Shown one piece after another: positions 1-5,390 of a stretch of DNA of 7,343 bases. Positions within the stretch are counted from its first letter, which is position 1. Each line of letters opens with the position of its first letter. The translations under genes were made by a program, and so were the position numbers. The DNA comes from JBHIFE01 sp046760985 (GTDB taxonomy: Bacteria > Chloroflexota > Dehalococcoidia > Dehalococcoidales > RBG-16-60-22), in assembly GCA_046760985.1 (NCBI GenBank), contig JBHIFE010000069.1, positions 1 to 7,343 of the forward strand. Direction: 5' to 3'. The notes under the pieces were generated by a model. The model saw nothing but the letters and a program-made list of their open reading frames with translations, had not been told where the DNA came from and searched no databases.

Positions 1-213
1 TAGGCATACCCCCACCTTTCCCGTAGCCCGGGCGTAGCCATCAGCGGCATGAGCCGCACCCTGCTCATGGCGCACTAGAATATGACGAAGCTGGGGATAC
101 TGGGGTAAGATATCATATAATGGTAAAGTAGCACCACCGGGAATGCCGAAAATAACTTCAACCCCTTCTCTCAGCAGTCCTTCACACAAAATCTGGGCAC
201 CGGTCATTTTCAT
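1..213 (-). CDS. ilvB: Acetolactate synthase large subunit, N-terminal part (cut by window edge)
   Basis: This is the first 71 codons of a thiamine-diphosphate enzyme that condenses two pyruvates to 2-acetolactate, or pyruvate with 2-ketobutyrate, at the first common step of valine, leucine and isoleucine synthesis. The translation shows FGIPGGATLPLYD at residues 22-34 and HILVRHEQGAAHAADGYA from residue 44. Glu50 in RHEQGA is the conserved glutamate that activates the ThDP cofactor. GKVGVCL follows just before the edge. The family is usually about 550-600 residues, so most of the gene lies outside. The ATG at 213 is chosen because an AGGAGG sits 5 bases upstream; a second ATG two codons later is less well placed. 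It lies 11 bases after ilvD and is almost certainly co-transcribed with it. Other ThDP enzymes of this fold exist, but the motif spacing and the ilvD neighbour favour IlvB strongly. Confidence 0.95.
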   Translation of the reverse strand, partial: MKMTGAQILCEGLLREGVEVIFGIPGGATLPLYDILPQYPQLRHILVRHEQGAAHAADGYARATGKVGVCL

Positions 214-218
214 AACAG

Positions 219-226
219 CCTCCTTT
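219..226 (-). promoter_or_regulatory. Ribosome binding site of ilvB, overlapping the ilvD stop codon
   Basis: Reading on the minus strand, AAAGGAGG lies 5 bases before the ilvB ATG and shares its first two bases with the TAA stop of ilvD. Ribosomes ending ilvD therefore stop directly on the ilvB initiation site, which suggests translational coupling of the two enzymes. The coupling is inferred; the sequence shows only the overlap. Confidence 0.85.
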
Positions 227-1886
227 ATCGGCTAAACACTGCCCCGGTGTTGGCCGAACACACCTTCTCGGCATAGTATCTGAGATAGCCCGTTTTTATC
301 TTAGGTTCAAACTCAGGCAGCTGCGCCAGACGACTCGCTATCTCCTCATCAGTAAGCTGTACCTCAAGCTTATAATTAGGAATATCAATATTAATTGTAT
401 CTCCGTCTCTTAAGGCAGCGATAGGTCCCCGGCTAGCTGCCTCTGGGGAGACATGCCCAATGGCAGCACCCCGACTGGCTCCAGAAAAACGCCCATCAGT
501 AATAAGAGCTACCTCTTTATCTTTCCCACTACCACTTAAGATAGAAGTGGGAGTAAGCATTTCTCTCATACCCGGTCCGCCCTTAGGCCCTTCATAGCGA
601 ACAACTAGCACATCGCCCGGGTTTATATTATTCCCAATAATTGCCTCGGTAACTGCCTCTTCGGAGTCAAAAATCCTAGCTGGTCCCTGATGAGTCATCA
701 TCTCAGGAGCTACTGCTGCTCTCTTTACGATGGCACCATCAGGGGCTAGATTACCGAAAAGCAGGGCAAGCCCCCCAGTAGCCGAATGAGCATTGGCAAT
801 AGGGCGAATAACTTCTTTGTCCAGGATATGGCTATCGGCAATATTTTCACCTACCGTTTTTCCAGTGACTGTTCTTGAATTTAGCTTTAACAATCCCTGT
901 AGTTCCTTCATCACCGCAGCTATACCGCCAGCACGGTCCAAATCCTCTATATGATATTGACCCGCCGGTCTTAGGCTACACAGATAGGGGGTACGCTGGC
1001 TTATCTCATTTATCGTGGCTAGGGAGAAATCTACCCCTGCTTCATGAGCTATAGCCATAAGATGCAAAACTGAATTGGTACTGCCGCCTAATGCCATATC
1101 AACAACAAAGGCATTATAGATAGAATCGTTATTCACAATATCACGGGGGCGAGCATCATTAGCTAAAAGCCTCATAATCTGTCGTCCGGCTTCCCTGGCT
1201 AAACGCTGCCGTCTTGAATCAACCGCCAGAATGGTACCATTACCGGGCAACCCCATGCCTAGGGCTTCGGTCAAGCAATTCATAGTATTAGCGGTAAACA
1301 TTCCAGAACAGCTACCGCAGCCGGGGCAGGCTAGCTGCTCTATTAGTAGCAGTTCTTCCTGACTCATCTTACCACTGGTTACCTTACCCACTGCCTCAAA
1401 GGCAGAGCTGATGTCAAGTTTTTTACCACCTCTACCCAACTGCCCGGCTAACATAGGACCACCACTGACAAAGATAGAGGGCAGGTTCAGCCTTGCCGCT
1501 GCCATAAGCATCCCGGGAACTACTTTGTCGCAATTGGGAATAAAGACCAAAGCATCAAAGGCATGAGCTTCAGCTACTATCTCCACTGAGTCAGCGGTTA
1601 GTTCTCGACTGGGCAAGCTATATTTCATCCCGAGATGATTCATAGCAATACCATCGCACACCGCAATGGTATTAACTTCAAAGGGAACACCTCCCCCTTC
1701 ACGCACCCCAGCCTTGACTGCTTCGCCAATACTTCGCAGATGCATGTGCCCGGGAATAATCTCACTAAAGCTATTGATAATACCGATGAAGGGCTTATCC
1801 ATTTCCGCCCGCGTGCAACCTAAGGCATATAACAAAGACCGGTGTGGCGCCCGCTCTATACCCTTTTTAATTACATCACTTTTCAC
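225..1886 (-). CDS. ilvD: Dihydroxy-acid dehydratase
   Basis: This 553-residue cytoplasmic iron-sulfur enzyme dehydrates 2,3-dihydroxy-isovalerate and 2,3-dihydroxy-3-methylvalerate to the 2-keto acids that precede valine, leucine and isoleucine. Visible family motifs are AVCDGIAMNHLGMKYSLPSRE (residues 75-95, Cys77), IPNCDKVVPGM (116-126, Cys119 and Lys121), CPGCGSCSGMFTAN (187-200), GGSTN (267-271), YEGPKGGPGM (431-440) and DGRFSGASRG (464-473), with the likely general base at Ser471. Where [2Fe-2S] family members have a TPCN cysteine, this protein has IIPGHMHL (43-50), as in the E. coli enzyme. It is therefore probably the oxygen-sensitive [4Fe-4S] type. The start is GTG at 1886, with GGGAG 6 bases upstream; the ATG at 1890 is in another frame and soon meets a stop. 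Length fits the shorter class of the family. It is followed by ilvB, and its own promoter lies in the gap after rpiB. Confidence 0.97.
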   Translation of the reverse strand: MKSDVIKKGIERAPHRSLLYALGCTRAEMDKPFIGIINSFSEIIPGHMHLRSIGEAVKAGVREGGGVPFEVNTIAVCDGIAMNHLGMKYSLPSRELTADSVEIVAEAHAFDALVFIPNCDKVVPGMLMAAARLNLPSIFVSGGPMLAGQLGRGGKKLDISSAFEAVGKVTSGKMSQEELLLIEQLACPGCGSCSGMFTANTMNCLTEALGMGLPGNGTILAVDSRRQRLAREAGRQIMRLLANDARPRDIVNNDSIYNAFVVDMALGGSTNSVLHLMAIAHEAGVDFSLATINEISQRTPYLCSLRPAGQYHIEDLDRAGGIAAVMKELQGLLKLNSRTVTGKTVGENIADSHILDKEVIRPIANAHSATGGLALLFGNLAPDGAIVKRAAVAPEMMTHQGPARIFDSEEAVTEAIIGNNINPGDVLVVRYEGPKGGPGMREMLTPTSILSGSGKDKEVALITDGRFSGASRGAAIGHVSPEAASRGPIAALRDGDTINIDIPNYKLEVQLTDEEIASRLAQLPEFEPKIKTGYLRYYAEKVCSANTGAVFSR

Positions 1887-1892
1887 ACATTA

Positions 1893-1897
1893 CTCCC
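1893..1897 (-). promoter_or_regulatory. Ribosome binding site deciding the GTG start of ilvD
   Basis: GGGAG on the minus strand lies 6 bases before the GTG at 1886. It supports that start and the full-length N-terminus (MKSDVIKKGIERAPHR), which matches the usual beginning of the family. Confidence 0.7.
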
Positions 1898-1908
1898 AAG
1901 TTAGAACT

Positions 1909-1934
1909 AAAAAAGAAACGTCCCGCTCTGGACG
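1909..1934 (-). terminator. Terminator-like hairpin in the ilvD leader (terminator or attenuator)
   Basis: On the minus strand CGTCC (1934-1930), a six-base loop and GGACG (1923-1919) form a perfect 5-base-pair stem followed directly by TTTCTTTTTT (1918-1909). This is the layout of a Rho-independent terminator, though the stem is short. It lies after rpiB and before the ilvD ribosome binding site. It could end the tsaE-to-rpiB transcript. It also lies downstream of the predicted ilvD promoter, so a transcript begun there would have to read through it, which raises the possibility of attenuation. A CTGG at 1953-1950 can pair with CCAG either at 1940-1937 or at 1931-1928. The second pairing would break the terminator stem. 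That alternative structure is short and is inference only. Confidence 0.55.
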
Positions 1935-1967
1935 ACCTGGAAACCGGAACCAGCTATAACGCTACCC

Positions 1968-1997
1968 AAGATAGCACAGTCCCCGCTTCATTGTCAA
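1968..1997 (-). promoter_or_regulatory. Sigma70-type promoter for ilvD-ilvB
   Basis: On the minus strand a consensus -35 box TTGACA (1997-1992) is followed after 18 bases by TATCTT (1973-1968), which matches four of six -10 consensus bases. Transcription would begin near 1961 and give a leader of about 75 bases before the ilvD GTG, including the terminator-like hairpin. The match is good, but the start point has not been measured. The promoter lies only about a dozen bases downstream of the rpiB stop. Confidence 0.55.
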
Positions 1998-2009
1998 ACT
2001 AACCCACTA

Positions 2010-2444
2010 TTAGCCTTCCATAGCTCTTACCTTATCCAGTCGCCGCAAATGTCTGCCACCTTCAAACTCAGTGGTGAGGAAAGTCCTAATTATTTCAGGC
2101 ACTTCTTCCCGTTCTCTCCCTGCCGCCAGACAAAGGATATTGGCATCATTGTGCTGACGGGCTCGGTGAGCACTAAAGACATCATGACACAGGGCTGCTC
2201 TTATTCCTTTGACCTTATTAGCAGCAATGCTCATACCAATGCCGGTGTCGCATATCAAAATACCATATTCAAAGTCACCCTTAGCTACTGCCTCGGCTAC
2301 CCTTTCGGCAATATCAGGATAGTCTACTGAGTCAGCAGTGTAGGTGCCAAAGTCCTCATAGCTACACTTTATTTCGGTAAGCAGCTTTATGATAAGTTGC
2401 TTAAGACTCAATCCTCTATGGTCACAGCCAATGGCAATACGCAC
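2010..2444 (-). CDS. rpiB: Ribose-5-phosphate isomerase B
   Basis: This 144-residue protein belongs to the RpiB/LacAB sugar-phosphate isomerase family and interconverts ribose 5-phosphate and ribulose 5-phosphate in the pentose phosphate pathway. Visible motifs are GCDHRG at residues 6-11, DYPD at 41-44, CDTGIGMSIAANKVKGIRAA from Cys65, ARQHNDANILCLAAGR at 95-110, and FEGGRHLRRLDKV at 127-139. Cys65 aligns with the catalytic cysteine of RpiB enzymes and His98 with the ring-opening histidine. Length is typical (about 140-150). The GTG start at 2444 is chosen because AAGGAGG lies 8 bases upstream, inside the last codons of tsaC; only 3 bases separate the tsaC stop from this start. It is the last gene of the tsa run. 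LacA/LacB of galactose 6-phosphate metabolism are related, but the complete active site and absence of lac genes favour RpiB. Confidence 0.95.
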   Translation of the reverse strand: MRIAIGCDHRGLSLKQLIIKLLTEIKCSYEDFGTYTADSVDYPDIAERVAEAVAKGDFEYGILICDTGIGMSIAANKVKGIRAALCHDVFSAHRARQHNDANILCLAAGREREEVPEIIRTFLTTEFEGGRHLRRLDKVRAMEG

Positions 2445-2447
2445 TAT

Positions 2448-3104
2448 CTAATCCTCCTTAAGAGATTGTAAGATTTGCCGAAGCTCAAGCCAGCTTACCC
2501 GCCCCTGCCGGAGAAGCTGAGGCGGACTAACCGATAAATCAATAATGGTAGAGAGCTCACGCATAGGTAAGATACCTTGGTCCAGAATGAGTGCTACATT
2601 CTTGATAGCCTCCCCTAATTGGTCTACAACTTCTTGGGCAGAGTAAGGAGTTGGTCTGCCACTGATATTGGCACTGGTAGCGGTCAGTGGCAGACCTGTC
2701 ATCGTCGCCAAATCCAATATCACCCTGTTGTCAGGAATTCTAATACCAACAGTATCTCGCCCGGCAACAAGCAAGGAAGGTATTATTTCCTTTTTGGGCA
2801 AGACTAGTGTCAAAGCGCCGGGAAGAAAATTACCGGCAAGATATTCAGCAGCCCTGTTGAAATGAGCATATTTTCTAGCCACCTCTACCGAATCCACAGC
2901 TACGTGTATCGGGTTAGAATAGGAGCGCCCCTTTAGATTAAAGACCTGGGCTACAGCCTTTAGATCAAGAGCGTTAGCGGTAAGAGCATAGCCAGTATCA
3001 GTTGGACACACTATTACCTTGCCTTTTATTATTAGGCGCGCTGCTCGTCTGAGTATCTGTAAAGAAGGTTTATTCGGATTGACTACCTCTATCTTAACTG
3101 CCAC
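2448..3104 (-). CDS. tsaC: Threonylcarbamoyl-AMP synthase (TsaC/YrdC/Sua5 family)
   Basis: This 218-residue protein makes threonylcarbamoyl-AMP from threonine, bicarbonate and ATP, the first step of the t6A37 modification of tRNA. It is a single YrdC domain without the C-terminal Sua5 domain. Seen are PTDTGYAL (34-41), KGRSYSNP (58-65, the basic substrate-binding motif), PGALTLVLPKK (95-105), TVGIRIPDN (118-126), TSANISG (143-149) and LLRQGRVS (197-204). The GYAL of the first motif is usually VYGL in TsaC and recalls E. coli YciO. The intact K-x-R and SANxSG motifs and the tsaB/D/E neighbours favour TsaC. The start chosen is GTG at 3104, one base after the tsaD stop, with GAGG six bases upstream. 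In-frame ATGs at 3137 and 3125 would add 11 or 7 residues (MLCLMLPLRCE) and overlap tsaD; they lack a clear ribosome binding site. Confidence 0.9.
   Translation of the reverse strand: MAVKIEVVNPNKPSLQILRRAARLIIKGKVIVCPTDTGYALTANALDLKAVAQVFNLKGRSYSNPIHVAVDSVEVARKYAHFNRAAEYLAGNFLPGALTLVLPKKEIIPSLLVAGRDTVGIRIPDNRVILDLATMTGLPLTATSANISGRPTPYSAQEVVDQLGEAIKNVALILDQGILPMRELSTIIDLSVSPPQLLRQGRVSWLELRQILQSLKED
2453..2459 (-). promoter_or_regulatory. Ribosome binding site of rpiB inside the end of tsaC
   Basis: AAGGAGG on the minus strand is read by tsaC as its penultimate Lys-Glu codons and ends 8 bases before the rpiB GTG. It fixes the GTG as the rpiB start and points to translational coupling. Confidence 0.8.
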
Positions 3105-3105
3105 C

Positions 3106-4113
3106 TCACACCTCAAGGGGAGCATAAGGCACAACATCGAGACCTAGGTCAGCCGTCTCGCCCAGTTTAAGTCTAGCATACCCGGTAGCGGCTATCATCG
3201 CCGCATTATCGGTACACAGAGAGAGCTCAGGAAAGAAAACCCCAATCCCTGCCTGCTGACAAGTATCCGAGAAAACCTCCCTTAGCCGCCTATTGGCGGA
3301 GACACCACCAGTAACACTAATCGCAGATACTTTCTGCTGTGATGCGGCGTGTACAGTCTTAGTAACCAAAACATCCACAATCGCCTCCTGAAAACTAGCC
3401 GCAATATCTTCAAGAGGCAACGCCTCATTGCTCATAATCTTGTTCTTAAAAGCATTAATGACAGACGTTTTCAACCCGCTAAAGCTGAAATCCAGTGTAT
3501 TAGCTCTCAGCAGTGGTCGTGGAAAATTAAAGGCTCTTCTATTGCCTCGGGTTGAAAGATTATCAATAACTGGACCTCCAGGGAAGCCAAGACCAAGGAA
3601 CTTAGCAATTTTATCAAAAGCCTCACCGGCGGCATCATCCAGAGTACTCCCAAGCAGCTCATATCGGCAATAATTCTGAACATAAACCAGCATGGTATGA
3701 CCACCAGAGACGGTCAAACAAACGTGGGGCATAGGTATCTGGGGATTGCTAAGAAGGTTAGCCAAAATGTGCCCTTCAATGTGATGCACACCAATCAGCG
3801 GGACTTGCAAGGAATAACTGAGCGACTTGGCTGCGGCTACCCCAACCAAGAGACAACCAATTAATCCCTGTTTTGAAGTAACAGCGACAGCTTCCACATC
3901 GGCTAGAGCTTTGCCCGCCGAATCAACCGCTTCCTTAATGACATACCCGATAAGCTCGGTATGCCTTCTAGCAGCAATTTCCGGGACGACGCCACCATAC
4001 TTTTTGAGTAAATCTAGTTGGGTCGCAATTATATTGGATAACACCACTCTACCATCAGCAACCAAAGCGGCAGAAGTTTCGTCACAGGAAGTTTCAATCC
4101 CCAAAACTAACAC
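3106..4113 (-). CDS. tsaD: tRNA N6-adenosine threonylcarbamoyltransferase
   Basis: This is the Kae1/Qri7-family catalytic subunit that transfers the threonylcarbamoyl group from TC-AMP to A37 of ANN-decoding tRNAs, working with TsaB and TsaE. Numbered from the GTG start (335 residues, typical length), motifs are LGIETSCDETSAA (4-16), YGGVVPEIAARRH (39-51), HHIEGH with the metal ligands His111 and His115, SGGHT (136-140), DDAAGEAFDK (159-168), FSFSGLKTS (209-217), TGGVSANRRL (268-277) and CTDNAAM, with metal ligand Asp302. The normally conserved GPGL before the second domain is KQGL here (81-84). Two starts are possible. GTG at 4113 has AGGA nine bases upstream and gives the usual short N-terminus; TTG at 4122 has AAAGG six bases upstream and adds three residues (MIA). 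The gene follows tsaB closely and is followed by tsaC after one base. Confidence 0.96.
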   Translation of the reverse strand: MLVLGIETSCDETSAALVADGRVVLSNIIATQLDLLKKYGGVVPEIAARRHTELIGYVIKEAVDSAGKALADVEAVAVTSKQGLIGCLLVGVAAAKSLSYSLQVPLIGVHHIEGHILANLLSNPQIPMPHVCLTVSGGHTMLVYVQNYCRYELLGSTLDDAAGEAFDKIAKFLGLGFPGGPVIDNLSTRGNRRAFNFPRPLLRANTLDFSFSGLKTSVINAFKNKIMSNEALPLEDIAASFQEAIVDVLVTKTVHAASQQKVSAISVTGGVSANRRLREVFSDTCQQAGIGVFFPELSLCTDNAAMIAATGYARLKLGETADLGLDVVPYAPLEV

Positions 4114-4124
4114 GGCTATCAATC

Positions 4125-4838
4125 CTAACCTTTAGCTTGAGCGCTTCTAGAATATCTGCCCATGAAAGCCCGGGCAGTCGATTCCTTCAAATATAATGGC
4201 TCCAAAGAAAGAACATCATCACTCTCTTCACGTTTAAGCCGAGCTGCTGCCAGTAAAGCCACTATAGAGCCTTTGGGAACATCCTCTATCGCTTCAAGAT
4301 TAATGTCCGATGAGTTGAGTGCCTGACTGATTAACTGCCTATAGGATTGTGCCTCAGAGCCAATAAAGACTACAGGCTCTTTGATCATCTCGGATAACCT
4401 TTGTAAGTCACCAACATAATATTCACCTACCCGGTTGACAGTACCATTCTTTATACGATAGAAGGCGGCATATACCGTGGCTCTGGTACCAGCATTGATA
4501 ATGGGACAGATTAGCGCCGGAACATTTCTAGCAGCATAGGCAAGCACTTCTAAGGTAGGTACTCCAGAAACAGGTTTGTTGGTGCTATAGGCGAGGATTT
4601 TACCCACTGTTACCCCTACTCTTATTCCCGTCCAGGAGCCCGGTCCCAGTCCAACTCCGAATCCTTGAATATCCTTTAAGCTAAGGTTAGCCTTTTCTAA
4701 TGCAAAATCAATATTGGAGACAATTTTCTCCAGAGAGTCGGCTCTTGCCTCAAAAGTAAAATCAGCCAAAATTCGGTCATCATCAACTATACCGATAGCG
4801 TTGGCATAACCTGATGTATCTATACCCAGTACTTTCAC
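4125..4838 (-). CDS. tsaB: tRNA threonylcarbamoyladenosine biosynthesis protein TsaB
   Basis: TsaB is an inactive paralogue of TsaD with the ASKHA fold; it dimerises with TsaD and is needed for t6A37 formation in bacteria. The 237-residue product starts KVLGIDTSGYANAIGI (2-17) and carries GVGLGPGSWTGIRVGV around residues 61-76, the family signature with Trp in place of the usual Phe. NAGTRATVYAAFY (115-127) and LEPLYL near the end are also typical. The metal-binding HxxxH of TsaD is absent, which separates it from tsaD. The start is GTG at 4838, whose GTGA overlaps the tsaE stop by four bases; GGAG lies about 11 bases upstream, so initiation is probably coupled to tsaE termination. The C-terminal tail (STARAFMGRYSRSAQAKG) looks unstructured and positively charged. 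Confidence 0.93.
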   Translation of the reverse strand: MKVLGIDTSGYANAIGIVDDDRILADFTFEARADSLEKIVSNIDFALEKANLSLKDIQGFGVGLGPGSWTGIRVGVTVGKILAYSTNKPVSGVPTLEVLAYAARNVPALICPIINAGTRATVYAAFYRIKNGTVNRVGEYYVGDLQRLSEMIKEPVVFIGSEAQSYRQLISQALNSSDINLEAIEDVPKGSIVALLAAARLKREESDDVLSLEPLYLKESTARAFMGRYSRSAQAKG

Positions 4839-5329
4839 TGGTCGCCAAGCTCCTTAAGCAAACTGTCAAATCTTTTCCCGAAACCAACTAGCGCAAGCTG
4901 GCGCCGGCGTGGAGAGAGCACCTGAAATTGCACCTGCAAGTAGTCATTGGGCAGAAGGGACAGGATCTTTTCTGCCCATTCCACCACTATCACCCCGGAG
5001 TCGGCTTTGGCTAGATAATCCAAAATCCCGATTTCAAATTCTTCCGTCAGGGTACTGAGCCGATATAAATCTATGTGGAAAACAGGAAGTCTTCCCCGAT
5101 ACTCATTAACGAAGATAAACGTTGGGCTGTTAACCTGCCTTTCAGGTATACCCAGCCCGACACAAATGCCCCTAGTGAACAGCGTCTTGCCACAACCCAG
5201 TTCCCCGATTAATGCAATGATGCTCCCCGCTTTTAGTCTCTCACCCACCCGCTTGGCAAGATTTAAAGTGGTTGCCGGGCTATTACTTAAAAATTCATAT
5301 TGTTGCCGAACTTTTAGAGGACTTGACAT
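4835..5329 (-). CDS. tsaE: tRNA threonylcarbamoyladenosine biosynthesis ATPase TsaE
   Basis: TsaE is a small P-loop ATPase that binds the TsaB-TsaD dimer and supports turnover during t6A37 synthesis. The 164-residue product shows the N-terminal SNSPATTLNLAKRVGERL (15-32), the Walker A loop GELGCGKT (42-49, Lys48), the switch-like NSPTF (67-71), HIDLYRL (85-91) and VVEWAEK (115-121), the family's Walker B-like element with Glu117 and Trp118. Length is typical (about 150-165). The ATG at 5329 is the only conventional start that keeps the conserved N-terminus, although no convincing ribosome binding site precedes it. It is the first gene of the minus-strand run, downstream of a predicted promoter at 5363-5390, and overlaps tsaB by four bases. 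Confidence 0.95.
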   Translation of the reverse strand: MSSPLKVRQQYEFLSNSPATTLNLAKRVGERLKAGSIIALIGELGCGKTLFTRGICVGLGIPERQVNSPTFIFVNEYRGRLPVFHIDLYRLSTLTEEFEIGILDYLAKADSGVIVVEWAEKILSLLPNDYLQVQFQVLSPRRRQLALVGFGKRFDSLLKELGDQ

Positions 5330-5354
5330 TGCTTTGCTGTAAGTAGATTTTCTC

Positions 5355-5381
5355 TTGACGGTAGTATATCATAATGATAAT
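5355..5381 (+). promoter_or_regulatory. Possible guaA promoter (weak spacing)
   Basis: TTGACG (5355-5360) matches five of six -35 bases, and GATAAT (5376-5381) matches five of six -10 bases, but the spacer is only 15 bases. A 17-base spacer would use TAATCT (5378-5383), a poorer -10 preceded by TG (extended -10). Either choice puts the start of transcription within a few bases of the guaA ATG at 5391, so the messenger would have almost no leader. It overlaps the tsaE promoter on the other strand. Confidence 0.4.
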
Positions 5382-5390
5382 CTTTGATAA
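5363..5390 (-). promoter_or_regulatory. Promoter for the tsaE-tsaB-tsaD-tsaC-rpiB run
   Basis: On the minus strand TTATCA (5390-5385, four of six -35 bases) is followed after 16 bases by TATACT (5368-5363, five of six -10 bases). Transcription would begin near 5356, giving a leader of about 27 bases before the tsaE ATG. It is placed back to back with the guaA promoter and overlaps it. Confidence 0.5.
5367..5379. repeat. Perfect 13-base palindrome between divergent promoters
   Basis: TATCAT, a central A and ATGATA form a perfect inverted repeat (6 + 1 + 6). It touches the -10 box of the tsaE promoter and overlaps the spacer and -10 region of the guaA promoter. In addition TGATAA occurs at 5375-5380 and again at 5385-5390, one helical turn apart. 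This is where an operator for both promoters would lie, but the region is AT-rich and chance is possible. Confidence 0.35.

Noticed and set aside
1937..1953. Second small hairpin (CTGG/CCAG, nine-base loop) as a terminator
   Set aside because: Four base pairs with a large loop and no following T tract; it is noted only as a possible partner in the alternative leader fold.
1666..1959. Plus-strand open frame of 97 codons running from inside ilvD into the gap
   Set aside because: It covers conserved ilvD N-terminal codons on the opposite strand, shows no domain, and is explained as a shadow.
1887..1961. T-box riboswitch in the ilvD leader
   Set aside because: The leader is only about 75 bases and lacks the conserved T-box antiterminator sequence (the UGGN bulge context) and room for a specifier stem.
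1962..1991. Short minus-strand frame MKRGLCYLG as a leader peptide for ilvD
   Set aside because: Its ATG lies inside the predicted promoter spacer, so the transcript would not contain it, and it is not rich in Ile, Val or Leu codons.
3105..3137. Overlap of tsaC with tsaD using the ATG at 3137 as tsaC start
   Set aside because: The extra residues MLCLMLPLRCE are not part of the conserved domain and no ribosome binding site precedes that ATG; GTG at 3104 gives the usual N-terminus and a one-base gap.
5330..5390. Purine (guanine or PRPP) riboswitch upstream of guaA
   Set aside because: The whole intergenic space is 61 bases and the transcript probably starts next to the ATG, leaving no room for an aptamer.
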